Source of the DNA: Taenia hydatigena
Lineage: Eukaryota; Platyhelminthes; Cestoda; Cyclophyllidea; Taeniidae
Reading direction: 5' to 3'
NCBI GenBank assembly: GCA_036345935.2
Contig: JADWOT020000002.1
Coordinates: 11,563,646-11,627,645, forward strand
Length of the DNA stretch: 64,000 bases
In this document: positions 22,725 to 36,084 of the stretch, piece by piece
How positions within the stretch are numbered: position 1 is the stretch's first letter
Layout: each line of letters begins with the position of its first letter
Made by a program: the position numbers and the translations under genes
The notes under the pieces: generated by a model
Database searches by the model: none
The model's input: the letters and a program-made list of their open reading frames with translations, nothing else
What the model was told of the DNA's origin: nothing

Positions 22725-25700
22725 CTAGGAGCAGAATCTGTCCATCAGTCTTCCTACCACATTTCAGGTACAGTGAATTGACTTCGTAGGGATTAAAAGC
22801 GTCAGCAGTCCTCTACCATCTTTACAATTCACCACAAAGCATCACGACATCCGTGTTTTGCTTTCGGGAATTATTGTCATCGTCCTCATTCTTTGCACAA
22901 ATGGAGCCTTTATTTTTTATGAAAACCATCTGTTATCGCACACGTTGCAGCTTGCTTTTTATCAACACGTTTACTAATGACGCTCGTTTTCCCAATATTA
23001 CCCTACCACCTAAATCTTCTGCTCATTTTAGCTCTCCCGTAAAAGGTGGTGATTCGCTTTCGCAATCAAACTGCTCTAAATGCTAGCGTTCTCTGCCCCT
23101 GGAATCGATCCTTCATCCGACATACCGAGTCTGCATCAAATATGACCCGAGCGAAAGGTCACAGCTGAATCTGTTCGGTGGTCATACAGAAATATCATCC
23201 GAGCATGAGCAAGAGCAATTTAAGCATTGCCCTTATTAATGTTGGATAAATTTGGCTTCATAGATTGGCACCTGTGGCATTTAGTTCTAAAAAATTGATA
23301 TTTATTGGAAAGCTGCACGGCCAAGTAACATTGCTCCTTCTGCCCTTGGATTCAGAAGTTGGTTAATTGTGGGCATAATCATGACGTTCGCTTAACGTGC
23401 GACATTCGTCATTTCATTTCCACAGAGCCTTTACAAGACTGCAAAATAAGGTCTTCACTGGGCTAATTCTGTAAGTGTTGTGTGATTTATGGTTAAATGC
23501 TTTGAGAATAGAAGTTATTTTGACGAGTAACACAAGAGAATATTGAGAAAATCACCTGGAAGTACCTTTAGCTGAAAATTAGGGGAATTAAATGCCCCTG
23601 CTTCTCACCTTAGCTGACAAAATCTAGTACAATACTGAGATTCCACTTCACTGGTCTCAAGATCACCTGCCATTTTAAGATGAGTGCGTTTAACTTAGGT
23701 CTACAAGGGCATATTGTGTGCTGTCCGTGCAGCATAGCTAACACCCGTTGAAGTCACCTAGTATAAGATGAGAGGTAGGTTGAATTTCTTTCACATTAAT
23801 TCAAAGAGTCCGTGTAGCATGAACCACAGTCAGTCTACAGACATAGATGCGGTAAAGATGCTGAATAGGCGATGTTAGTGTTGAGGTTGGAGTTTACTTG
23901 CAGCGCTGTGTTGGTGTCCGTCAGTCGGGTAAGAGAGCACATAAAATCCGCGACCCCACCGTGCCTATGTGCTTTTGAGTGGCCTTCCAACAAACGAAGT
24001 CGCTTATGCACTAAGCTTTGCATTTGAAATTTACCAGAACAGTTTGACCCTCACTGGGGATGCAAACAATGATTGTGTCTAGCATTGGGAGAAAATTTTG
24101 GTAGAAGAAGAGCTGTAACAATAATCTGCGTGGAAATTTATTAGAAAATGCACTTCGTAGAGCAAGCCTTTGCCACAGCTTTGCTTGCACAATGTAATTT
24201 GCTTAGCAGAATCTGTAATGGATCTTAAGAAGCACAGAAAGTTTGCAACACTGAAGAAGCTCCATAAAAGTGATTTGATGCGTTCCGCAAAATAAACGAA
24301 AATAGGTTAGGTTGAGGTTATCGCCTCATCTAAACAAATAAAACTGGCACACACTAGCACTGAGTATGCAAGATCTTATGTGTTGTCTGCAAAACTTTGG
24401 CTTTCCCTTAAAAAGTGTGCTGCGAATGGTAGGGTCTCCGGCCTTCCATCACTGAAGGGTTGAGAATGACGTTTGCCTTTGGCATCTAGGTGATATGATT
24501 GCCTGTAATTTGCATACTTTGTAGCAGGTAGCACATTGCTCCACTACTGGTGCACTTCACTGTAGGCTCTGAGGCCGAATAGATCCTCTTAGTACCATAG
24601 AGCAATAAGTTGCGACTCACAAATAAGTTGCAGAACGAGGTTTGTTTTCTTTAGTTTGAGTCGTGCATTTCTGATCATGTTAGTTTTGGCATGCGCGTGA
24701 TATCTCTACTGCTTAGATGGACGATCGGTGTGGAGATCAACTAAAAGTAACAGTAGCAGTAACAGCGTAGAACTCTTGCCGAAAAATGGGGCTGGAATCA
24801 ATTTAGTTGCCTTGCCATATGCACAAGAAGTTTGCCTTTCACTGTGCATCACACATACGCGTGCAATCAGAACTGTTAAAATTCGGTGTAAATGATACTA
24901 CTTAATGACTGTTATCTCCAGTACGACATGCAGGTAAAATGGTGCATTTTGAAGTCTTTTTAGACACTATTCTTAGCTAGTAGAATGAAATTGTCGGAAT
25001 AACTTATGTTGTGTTAATTTGTGTTGTGTTGCTTAAAATTCTGGAAATGACTGTAGCAAAAGCGGTCGATGCAGGAGGAACCCCGATTTCCCACTTCTTT
25101 CACTGGAACCTCGTGGGCCCTCAAACCTATCTGCTGAGTTTTGTACATTCCTAATCTATTCAAACTCGGTGTCAGCCTAATCTATCCGAATGGACTAGCG
25201 GCTGACCTATTTGGCGATCCGTCAATGAGAATTTCCAATTTCTCACTGTAAGGGATCGCTCTCGGCTATCTACAGCCTGACAAACTGTACAATATTCGTA
25301 TCAAAGCATTTAAAGATGAAGTCAGCGTTTGGCCTTACAGTAAGAAATAAAAACACTGCCTATAGGTAAGCTGATGCTTGTAACTCGGGACACATTGCTG
25401 TCACCTTGATGGAATGTAGGTTAGATTTAGCGCGCCCCACTACTTGCGCTGTGATGGACAACAAATGGTCGCATTCTTGCTATTACCTCTTCGAGCTTAC
25501 TTCAAAGAGAAGGCTTGGAAGAGTTATGCTTTTGTAGAGTTAATGGATTCGTTTAACGAAACATAGTTGGTAAGTGGCAATTTAAAAATAATGCCATGGG
25601 AAAGAGCACAAGTATATCAGGTTCTTTTTTCGCTTTAATTTCGTTTTGATTGCCCGGAAGAGGTTTTAAATGCGCGGCATTTATTGACGTAGTTTAAGTT

Positions 25701-25844
25701 TGCCACCTCTTCTGCCAAAGAATCAAAATAGAAGGGAGGCAATAGTTTGGGAAATGTGTGGGTTTCGCGTAGCTGTTTGCCACTTATATGAGGTCCACAA
25801 CACTTCAATTCTTATTGAGAGGTTTTACTACTTCTCAATGGCTT
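22725..25844. other. no supported gene
   Basis: About 3 kb without any frame carrying motifs or paired splice sites. No recognisable repeat was seen either. Confidence 0.3.
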
Positions 25845-26950
25845 CAGATCGCATTCTATCATGGGAAAAGCACTGTGAAACAGCGAAGGAGAGCGACTTC
25901 ATAAAGCCTTGGATGCTTATACCGTAAATCTTAAAGGCGTATACTTCGGCTTCAGCATTAAAGTAGTATTATTCAAAATGAGCCTAGTTATTTGTCAATC
26001 GTACCATCACTCATCCAAATTAATAATGCTTTCATTAAAATTTGCATTTGGTTGGATTATGCATGAACCTCGTAGAAACCTGCATCATCCCGTGATTGAC
26101 GGCAGTGGTTTTGTAATAGTTGCTATTCGTTTTTGTGTTTATCTATTCCTTCTCCACTCTTGCTGCGTCCCGGATGAGTGATTCGTGACTGAAATCTACA
26201 GCTATGCATCACATTTCCGTAGGTAGACGTGCAATCCACATGCATTTTGTCAAGTTCTTTTGATCTAGAAGAGGGTAACATGTGCACTTACCTTCTGCTG
26301 TATAGCGGCCGTGTGGTTTATTCCGTGTTCAAACTCACAAGGGATTGAGATCATGCAGTTTGTGTGTCTACCCTGCGTCACGAACCAAAGCGCATGCCGG
26401 TGGTCTGCCAGTCTTCATGATCCTTAGTCATATCCCCTCGCCTACAGTACTTTGGACCAATTACTACTTGAGGGCAGATTCGAGGTGTCAAAGTGCAACA
26501 TCACCGAGACTTTATACTGAAGATCACTAAGCAAATTTTACTATCGAACACACGAAAAGCACCTCTACAAATTTTGTAAACTGAAAAAATTCGTAAATGA
26601 TCCAATGGCTTATTAATAAGAGAAATTGAAGCAATCATAGCAGCAACAGAGAGGGAATATGCACTCCAAGATAAGACAGATGTTGTTTGTTCTCGAGCAG
26701 AAGGTGTAATCCACTCCAACCCAACCATGTTCACTGTGCATCGGCTATAATGCAGTCAATACTGACTAAAATTGGTCTCTTCAAATCTGTCAACGTAAAT
26801 CAAGCGAGTGAGCACCGAGGCTGAAGAGATTGGTGGCTACCTGCCATTCACACTAACGGCAGCGTTATTGGAGCTATCGTCCTTCCAGCGCAGCATGAAT
26901 CTTCACCCTCTCCCGTTGTATGGATTAACAAGGCAAAATTCAACTTTTGC
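25845..26950 (+). repeat. family-2 repeat, copy 1
   Basis: This stretch matches the reverse complement of about 49,500-50,650 along its whole length with many point differences but few large gaps. Landmarks: TTCAAAATGAG at 25.97 kb, GGTAACATGTGCACTTACCT at 26.27 kb, AACATCACCGAGACT near 26.50 kb, and CAACCCAACCATGTTCACTG near 26.72 kb. On the minus strand both copies keep a similar frame start (MNMVGLEWIT). No transposase or reverse-transcriptase motif and no clear terminal repeats were found, so the type of element is unknown. Confidence 0.65.
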
Positions 26951-27977
26951 TTCTACCACTGACGTCAGAGAACACTTCGACCTCTACGTGCCTCTCACGA
27001 AACTCATTTCCAGATCCAAGTTGGAGAACTGCTGCAGTCCTGCTTAACTCGTCCTCGAGAAGAACAAAACAGCCACCGATCAGAGAGGCTTCCCTCGACC
27101 CAGACAGTGATAAAGACAGCGAGAAGTAACATAAGGAAACTGCAACTGCTGAACAAATGGGAATTCCATGACTTACATCGAATTAGCATCAATTCATGGG
27201 AAAAGGAAGACTTAATGTGTTTGGAGAGGAAGTGAGGTAGACAGTGAAAGATGTAGGGTGTGGGGTGATGATGACTGGATTAGCTGGAGGAATTGAAATA
27301 GACCTTTAGAGCACCCGACCCTAGAAATATGGGGATTTGAGGCCAAGTCAATTAGCCAAATCCAACATATAGTCCTAAATCATTTACAGTCTCTGTGATT
27401 AATCATGAAATTGCTACTGTTAAACTCAAGTAGATGTGCTTAGCCCTTAAGGCCAGTGTTGCAATTCTCATTCTCTGATGCAATTCCTTAATGCATGTCG
27501 CCGTTCTGTGTAGGAAGGTTTATCTACACTTGTTGGAACACCTGCCTGCACTAACCGACATTCAGCAGGCTATTGGTCTGTATGTAGCACGTGTTCAGTG
27601 AAGTTATGCTTTGGTGGTCTCACATATCATCATTATAAGACCGATGTTTGACGTATTTCATCGGCGTGGGTGTATTAGCATGCTTACACGCACGTAGACA
27701 TTAAAAATGAAGCGACGATTCAACCCACGAGACTTTTATTTGCGCATTAAGGACTTATATAAATAACTGACTCCACAAAGCTGCAATGGTGTGGCTTTCG
27801 CCTCTGAGGTAAGTAAATTACACTACATTATTTTCCTATTTCCTATATTACAATCTCAACCTCCTCTCCATTTCCACGTCCCACACTTGCAACATCATCT
27901 ATGCCCCACTTCAGTAGCACGACTTTGTTATGTTTGCATGATCCATTTACTGCTGTATCCTATTTTTCTAAGCCTAG
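26951..27977. other. no supported gene; upstream flank of arginase relic
   Basis: No coding signal. About 27.78-27.81 kb shows weak similarity to the end of arginase exon 1, but it is too short to call. Confidence 0.25.
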
Positions 27978-28790
27978 GTTCAACTGTGAATCACTACGGA
28001 GAAAATGCTCAGTCGAAAGACCACCAATGAGATATGATTGTGAACTGCGAGACTCAGCTAACACTGGTGCCAACTACGATAGAGCTGGCTGTGTATCGCG
28101 CTTAGTGGAAGTGAGAAGGACATGACGCCTGCATTGAGTGACGGCCACAGCAGCGGGCTTGAGGCAATTTTGGGTCACTTCGAGGTTGGTTCACACCCCG
28201 ATCTCAATTTTTCCAGAAGCTCTGTTTCTGCATTCACTCACCGTACACCTATCGCTTCCCTTCTCAACGAAACCAATAAATTTACTCCGCTAGCCCATGG
28301 CTTTATAACTACCAAATTGGTGTGCGTTTGGTCTCCTTATTTTAATCGACATTGTATGCGCCCATTACTTCCATTCATATTGCGGTCCTAAAGCTAATCA
28401 AACTCTTTGCATCGGAATTCGTAGCGTTGCTTTACCAATACTTACCAATTGTATTAGATAGTACAAAAGTGCCCCAACATTTGAATGCAGATAGTGTGGA
28501 AATATTGGGCATTTGAGTGTCATGAAGACCACTCTCAAGAAAATGATACAAATTCTGTGAGTGATTGTTGGGTAATTATCAGTTTAAAGAGTGAACAAGC
28601 AAAAAAATCTTATATTTTAATCTCGTTTCATATGCATTCCCAAATGTCAAATTCTATCTGAACTTTGACATTGACCTACTGGATCCTATACACGCTTCCA
28701 GCACATTAACCTCCTTTTCCGATGGGTCCTTCGACGGAAGAGGGAAGGCGGGTTCGCAAGACCTGTAGTCCGACAAGCAGACTGACATTT
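27978..28790 (+). pseudogene. decayed arginase copy that keeps the intron layout
   Basis: Segments match exons 2-5 of the arginase at 53.9-55.6 kb, in the same order and orientation. 27978-28321 matches exon 2 (NHYGENAQSKDHQ, then a stop; ALSDGHSSGLEAILGHF replaces the GGDHS region). About 28389-28440 matches exon 3 (ATCGGAATTCGT). About 28480-28556 matches exon 4 with the same donor context (GTGAGTGATTGTTG). About 28648-28790 matches exon 5 (LNFDIDLLDP for SFDIDGLDP). The metal-binding motifs are damaged and stops are present, so no enzyme can be made. Since intron positions are kept, this is a DNA-level duplicate, not a retrocopy. Exon 1 and the last exon were not found with certainty. Confidence 0.72.
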
Positions 28791-29993
28791 TGGACATTTA
28801 AGCACACACGTTCAATGCATTGCCAGTGATGACCTCTAATGTATTAGGCTGAAGAATTTAATCAAATGTTTGTGGACATGAAGCAGGTATTACACCTTCA
28901 AATTAAGGCTGAAAATCTTACTTAACATTCCTTGTGGTTATTTGATAGCAGTAAAAGTGAATCAGCATTGTTAGCTTAATAGTGTATTAAATGTTAAGCA
29001 AGGATCGGTCTACCAGTGTGACCACAAAGAACTGTGGTTTTCGGTTGATGACGTGAATGAGTGGCATAAATAATCTCCGAGAGTGTAGTGATGTGTTGGA
29101 CCTCTAGTGAGTTGTAGAATTGAGAACGCCATTGAAGTGTATTGCGACACGTCTAACGAATTACACATTGAAAATAATCATTATAATCACTTCAGTGGAA
29201 AATTACACATTCACTTCCCCCATAAATATTTAGTGAAAGAAGATTGATCTCTGTGTCTCAGTCCGAAACAGGGTCTGGAATTCATAACCAGCTAATCTTT
29301 GAAGTAACACCTCTGCCTGTTCGGTCGCGAAGTCTCTGGAATCCAGCAGTGAAAGCTACCAATCAGGAGAGCCACAGCCACAGTCCACTTGTTACTTATT
29401 GTAATGGCATCGGAGTTGGAGGAAGGAGGAATTGAGTGATACAAAGTCAAACATTGTTAATGCTGTGTGCCCTACATTAACTGCATGGTCACGTCGAAGC
29501 TCTCACCATCTCATCCTTATTTGCATAATGGTACCGACATCACGCAAGCTTTAAGCAAGTGTGCTACAGTTTCTGCCGTAGAAAACGTTTTTAATAAAAA
29601 TTGGATTATGAACTTATCTGCCTCGGATATGGTTGCTTGAAAACCTGCATTCCCTAAAGGAAGCAAACAATCACGTTCTGCATTCTCCTCTACTCGTTTA
29701 AACACCTTGAAAACTTAATGAAAAGGAACATCGAGCTCAGGCTAACTGTTTGAACACATGAAGAAATTATTCACACTTCATGCGCACAAACCACTACTCA
29801 AATTTATACTGTAAAATATGCTGAGCTGGTATGCTAGTGAAAATTGAAATAAGTAGGCATCGCAAGATTAGTAACTGGTTGACTGGTGCAGTTACCGCAA
29901 AAAGCGCATTCTCAGTAAGAATGGTTGGTTGTAAGTAAGTTGGATAAAATTATGCCACGACGGATACTGAGTGACAAGAGTGGCATGTGGGAA
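28791..29993. other. no supported gene
   Basis: Small frames only (plus 29244-29435, minus 29517-29705). Weak resemblance around 29.06 kb to sequence after arginase exon 5 (TGGCATAA) suggests the duplicated block reaches this far. Confidence 0.25.
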
Positions 29994-32900
29994 AGTCAAG
30001 CTTACCTGGGATGTCTCTGCTAAAGGCGATTAATTCAAGGCTTCCTTAGAGCAAAGAACTCTAAGGACAATAAAACACAAGCAAGAAAATCAGGTGCTTA
30101 TAGGTAACTGAGACTTCTTCAATGTTAAAACCAAGGAAAGGGTAAGGATCCATGCCACCAAGATTTTGTTTTCTTTTGAGCGTCATCTGTGGAAAATCTG
30201 TGAAAGTTATTTCAGTTGTACAATAAATACTCAAGTCTGCAAACAGAAGTCATTGTGAGTTGGGACATGCGGTTTTGCAAGAAGTTTACTGTAGCAGGCA
30301 CAAAGTCACCGGTGAGTATTGCGACATTAGGAAAACGACGCATCTTCTTTCTGTAACTTGTAAGTATTCAAAATGGTTCCTCTGATTATCTCTTCGAAAC
30401 AAACGTCGATTTTTGGCGGTGCCTAAAAGATTTTAAATGGATCAAGTTAAGTGTTGGCTTTTTGACCGGATGAGGGTTTGCCTTTGCGTAGAACCATGAT
30501 GAGTGACGAATATTGCTTCCACTACTGCATCTACTTTGCTCATCTAAACTTATTATTTTATGTGACACTTCAGGTGCGTAACTCCTACGCTGGTAAAAGT
30601 GCGTCCTGGACATCTTCACTGCGCTCAGCACTTCAAAACTGCTAGAATGAATGAGGAATTATTCGTTTCATTCTACAAGGCATAACAGGCAACGTTCGCA
30701 GTCATCCTTTCTTTGTTATATGTCAAATTAGGGTCAGCCATTCTCACAACACTCGCACGTTTAAATTCCGTCTTAAGAAGAATGATTTGGTTAGTGCGAC
30801 GTGTGCTCATTGACGGTGGCAGTTGTGGGACAAATAACATTTCCGAACAGGCTGGTCGACGCTTGTGGCCACCGAGAAGACTGAGGGGAATGGCGATAAC
30901 GGATGCTATCTCAGTGAATGGCATTGTAAGAAACTTTACACTCTACAGGCACGAAATGCACCTATCGTTACTTCTCAGGCCAAAAAGCACGCCCATTGAA
31001 GAGAATGGTAAGTAGCAGACGGAAACAAATTGCAAGTGGACGGAGAAATATGGCGAAGCCTTCCAGTAATTAAGGCAATAGCTCTTATCCGCTCGGATTG
31101 CGGCACCCAGCATTTGCCGTAACGGCATTCTCAATGAGCTAGTCAAAACTGTCTATTAATGAAGTAACGATTCCACCAGGTTAATATTTTATTGTTTCGC
31201 TGGCGTTATAAGAAACGCATTCACTAATTGAAGGTCTTTCACATTGGATGTTAAAAGTAATCCGTTAGACAAGCAACTTTCTGAAAAAACTACGTGATGA
31301 TTAATAAGTTATCAAAATACGTTAGGAAGCTTATTTCTATCAATATTTATAGCGTCTTAAATTCTAAACCAGTGTGCACAACATCCCAGAGTGAAAGCAA
31401 TGTGCACCACACAATTTGGTTTGGGTGAGAGACCGCTCAGCAAACACAGATGTGGTAGAGGAGACATTGCGAATTCTCCTTATGTAACCGAGTAGATGGA
31501 AAGCTAAAACTTGTGCCAACGCTAAGTTTATCCCTATGCTTAAAGGGCATGAGGGTTGAAGGTGGAGAACTCAACGGGGAATATGTTATGATGGTGGCAA
31601 CCCTAGTAAACCTCGTCTCGTTCAACTATAATATGAGCATGAAAGAGCGGGTTCGAATTGACAACTGTGGTCCTTTGCTTTATTCCTGATGCCGAAGCAC
31701 ATTCAAACGCCCCGTACCTTGCCAGCTCCCTCCAAGGTCTGTGTATGGCTGTAGTAGACGATGGTACCATCACTCATACTGACCTAGCTCAGTGTTGTGG
31801 CATCTTGACCTACCTCGTCACCGGCAAGCAAGCGAGGATGCTCGTCCTAAATTTCATTTCATGTCACTAAAAAGTGAGCCATATTGACGAAGGGTATGCT
31901 AGGGAACTGTAACAGAAGGGACTTGCCACGGTCTACTCCCATATGGAGGCATGGTTGGACAAACGTCTAGTGTAGTCGCTCAGTTTGACCACCCATTATG
32001 GTTAAGAAGTTCTGTGGCATAAAGGCAAATTATCTCAGCTAGCTGATGGTACGGCCTTGATTTGCTGCTTGCCTAAGAGGCGGTCGAACCCAACGCCCTC
32101 ACACTGTGCCCCTCTCCGCCAACCACACTATACTCCACGATTCGATGATCAACCTTCGCCTCATCCTGCTTGCTTCCATGAGCCTTGCATTCATTTTGCA
32201 AGTTGCAGACGAACTTGGATAACGTCCATGCAGTTTCCTTACTTAACCTAGGGCAGGTCAGTCTGTAATAAGACTTTAAACTTTCCCCACCAGTTCTAAC
32301 AAGACCACGATCGCTTCTCCTTCTACAAGGCTGCATTCGGTGGAGGGAAGGGCTTTGAGTTGGCTTCTACAATTAGTCATAGTCACGATTTCAGGAACCA
32401 ATGCCTATTTCAGACAAACTTTGGAAGCCTTTTAGTGCATAAAAAGCAACTTTTCTTTTGCGGAATCCCCCTCATTTATAAACTTACGTATCAGCTTATT
32501 AGGAGTAACAGGTTGTGTAAAACATTTTAATAGCGCTCTGCTTAATTGTTAGTTTAATGGCAAAAGAATTATGCGACCAAGCTACATAAGGCGCAATCGC
32601 TATTTCCGAAAAATGAATCAACAGTGCTTCTTAGACGATTAAGAGACAATATTTTGCCATATTGCATGATTATCATGGTTATTACGATGTTCCTATGAGT
32701 AAAAAGCAGTAGTAAATTTAATAAACCCTTGCTCACCTCATTTTAGAGCATGGTTCCAATGCAAACGAGTGAAGAATTCAAAAATTTTTACTACCCCAGA
32801 TATTCCAGCAGTGCCCATGGCGAAGCCATAACGAAGAAAAGCAAGACAATGTCCTCGGTGGTGCAAATGCGTTGAGTAGCAGCCCATCAAGTCTTTACCT

Positions 32901-32997
32901 TCAGGTGCATATACGAAGCCATTTGTGACACGGAGAATTAGCAAAGAGCTACCATTTGTAGCACAAAGATAAGGAGGGTAAGATTGTCATAATCGTT
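29994..32997 (+). repeat. left arm of 3.0-kb inverted repeat
   Basis: The arm pairs with 36032-39036 as its reverse complement. Positions p and 69030-p correspond up to about 32.6 kb, and p and 69029-p beyond it. The only difference found inside is an A-run of five (32609-32613) against six (36416-36421). The outer edge fades at 30001 (C against T) and the inner edge ends sharply after AATCGTT at 32997. All open frames of this arm reappear mirrored in the right arm. A small hairpin (CCTTAGAG/CTCTAAGG) lies at 30044-30066. Confidence 0.93.
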
Positions 32998-35900
32998 CCC
33001 ATTTATTGCCAATTGCAAAGCATTTGCTCCATTCTCACGTATAGCGCGCCAACAAATTATGCAGCCTTTCTGAGCATCACTCTAAAACCATTAGTCCTTT
33101 ATTAAAAAACTTCACAAAATAAGACAAAAATGCCTATTCACTCGAAATCACCCGCATCGAGAAAGTGTTTCCTGGAAGCCGCCCTGTAAAATGTCATTTG
33201 GAACAAATTGAAAAAAAGGGTATACGTTTATAATCGCTGGAGAAAGGCCTCACAGCTCCAAACTGTGTCTCTTGCCAATTGATAATTCATACTTGATGCT
33301 GTGCTTCATGCCGAGTGCCGTGATGCCTTTGATGAGCACCTGGTTTGACCCACAAACAAATGATGTGTTCTATGCGCATCATGTGCTGGCAAGCGTGAGT
33401 GACTGAAAGACGACTCTTCAGTAACACCAACAGGAGAGGTGCAAATTCTTTTGAGCACCTCCGTCGGTTGTAGGTAAATAAACGGTGCAACTGATTCAAG
33501 TGGAATTAACTTCTTTTCCATTTTGCCAAAAGCAACGTCAAAACTGAAGAGGCCGTTTGTCATCAATAGGTATACAGCGCTGGACTTGGCCTTCAAACGA
33601 CACTGCTAAATACCATCGCGCTGCATCAACTATCCAAATCGAGGAATGCCCATTTTCTTGGCTATCCTTGACTGCTGCTGCAGAGTCGTTGTAGCCAATT
33701 TGACTTCTCAAGCTGGGGTCATCACCGCAAAGCAATGGCTCCACTGCTCTGTTGGTTTTGTCCGTTCCCTATACTCCTCTCACTTTCCATCAACAGGACA
33801 TTAATAACTTAAAAAGTTCTGAAAACCACAAAATTGATGAGTATTAGCCACTGATGCTAATACCATTATTTTTCGATGATGAGGTTCACAAAAGAACTGA
33901 TTTCCCATAAAAACCTTACCATAACTTCCAATTATTTCACAATAATTCGTTTACAAATCATTTGGAATCATCGACATCATTTATTCAATGACAATGATTC
34001 GCAGTTTATCAAAATTATACGTTCGCATTCGCATTGTATCGCGCAACTTCGCCTTAGTTATTGATGATTTCTGCTCAACGGCTTCTTCTGCCCCAATCGT
34101 CTACGTTCATATGCTCAAAGCTGAAGCCATCATTTCACGATAGCTATTATATGACTTGTGTCTGTTGTGCTAAGCCCGTTCTGCACCACCAATCACCAGC
34201 GACTGCAGTTCATACTACAAGATTGGCATTATGCTAGCGAGCGAAGGCACGACCTCTGTGTGTAAATCCATATCTCGTTGAGCGATCTTAAGAGTTATGG
34301 GATGGAGAGACAGTTGAGCAGACAATAAAGGATGCTTTGTTTACAATATCCCTACACCGATGAAGTCTTACCTTGCACGTCCCCTCACCTCCTCACCACA
34401 ACTGATTCTCGCATCGCAGCTGCACTTTTATGCTTTTCCCATTTTAGCAATTAAAAGCTCAAGAGGATATCAGGCAAACAACGATAAAACCTTGCATTCT
34501 ACGGTTATAATCACTGTTCACCGCATTCGGAGTTGAATCGGTTTAATGTGTTCCGTTCGCTGCCCTCATAGCCCTTCTCCTGCCAATGATATGAAAAAAT
34601 AAAAGAAGTGATTTAGTGGTTTTATTGCCTGTACGTTGGCTGATTAAAGGGGATAAGGGCATCCAATTTAGTAGAGAGAACCGAAGAAATAGCGTTGGAT
34701 AACCTATAAGGGGCAAGTTGAATAAGGAACTAAAAGACTGAAGGGAAATGTCGTCAAACCTTTCATCTTGTGGACCCTTGGCTGCATTGCCAGTACGTTC
34801 AGTGGTGTCAAATGCCAATGACACACTTTGTGACAGCACTACCAAAATGCTTTGACAGATGTGAAGTATTTATGAAGTAAGGAGGGAAGAAGGGTTACTG
34901 GAGATACTTTCCGATCTTGGGGAAACAAAGATGTTTTGATTTGGTTGCAATTCAGCATTTATGTGACTGGCTTTCCACACATTCTAGAGATCGTGCTCAT
35001 CTTTCGTCCCATTTTTCATTTGTGGACACCCACAGGAATCGATTATTAGAGCTATGGGCGGCCAATCTTATCCACAGTCTAGGTGTGATGCTTGTGATCA
35101 CACACCTTAGATCCCACTCCAGCCTCGTAGCGTAGAGCACCTTGCTGAAGTCATTTTCAGCTACAAAACGTCAAATCTAACATAAACTTGGTCTGCTTTT
35201 GTCTGTGTTAACAAATAGTGGCCATCTTTTACCTTGGTATACATCGACTTTCCATAAATTACATTTTCTCTTCGCAAATCATAAGTTTGGCTGATTGTGT
35301 TCGACTCGCACAAACACAATCTAACTCAAACTAGGTGCTTGCAAATTCAGTGGCATCAACGAATTAAGTAAATTGCTATCTTTCGCTCCAAGTGCATTAA
35401 GCAGTGGAACAATCACTCGTTCCTAAACTTATATTAACCACACGCTGTGCTCAGCGCATCTCAAAAATGCAAGTGCCTTACTGTTGACAGTCTGAATCGC
35501 TCCACACGTTCTTATTTTTGCTACACTAAGTAGTAAGACGTGTTGTAACGATAAAGGAACTCGTGCATTCTAAAACTACAACGGAGTAAAGCTGACAGTG
35601 TGCTGATTCAATAGCCGTGTAACGTCAAACTTCTCAATTAATCACATTGCTTTGGCCACCAAAACAGATATCCTCCTTGCAAAGCTTTTAAGACAACGTC
35701 CTGGGTCTCATGAATTCTTTGCTTTGATTTTTGCTTATCTAAGGAAGTTTCTTTATGAGGTACGCAGCCACGGACGCATTTTTTGCCTATGCATTGAGGT
35801 CAACTGTATGTGGACCGAATGACGAAATTTGCTGCTATTAGAACCCAAACAACCCTCTTTGCTACCATTAACTTTGCAAAATGTGATTAAATCAAATCCA

Positions 35901-36031
35901 CTGGAGAAAAAGTGTGATGTGGAGTGCAGCCATTTGAGAAAATAATAACAAGGCTAATGTGACGATGGTAGCATGCGATACTATCTTTGCCACCTAGACT
36001 CAATGAGAAGCGAAGTGCATTTGGTGGCGTT
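32998..36031. repeat. spacer of the inverted repeat
   Basis: About 3.03 kb of unique-arm spacer. Most of it (33,240-35,165) is a family-1 repeat copy, listed separately. The remainder, 35,170-36,031, shows no gene. Confidence 0.85.
33240..35165 (-). repeat. family-1 composite repeat, copy a (fullest)
   Basis: Read on the minus strand, the blocks run A (35,165-35,030), B (34,835-34,750), E (34,745-34,440), D (34,460-34,080), C2 (33,800-33,600), C1 (33,560-33,300). The C blocks keep a decayed frame: WYLAVSFEGQVQRCIPID, then a frameshift, then LQPTEVLKRICTSPVGV. Block A keeps DFSKVLYATRLEWDLR. The same blocks occur in copies b-e. No reverse transcriptase, integrase, transposase or terminal repeat was recognised. 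It may be an old mobile element or a duplicated host-gene segment. Confidence 0.65.
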
Positions 36032-36084
36032 AACGATTATGACAATCTTACCCTCCTTATCTTTGTGCTACAAATGGTAGCTCT

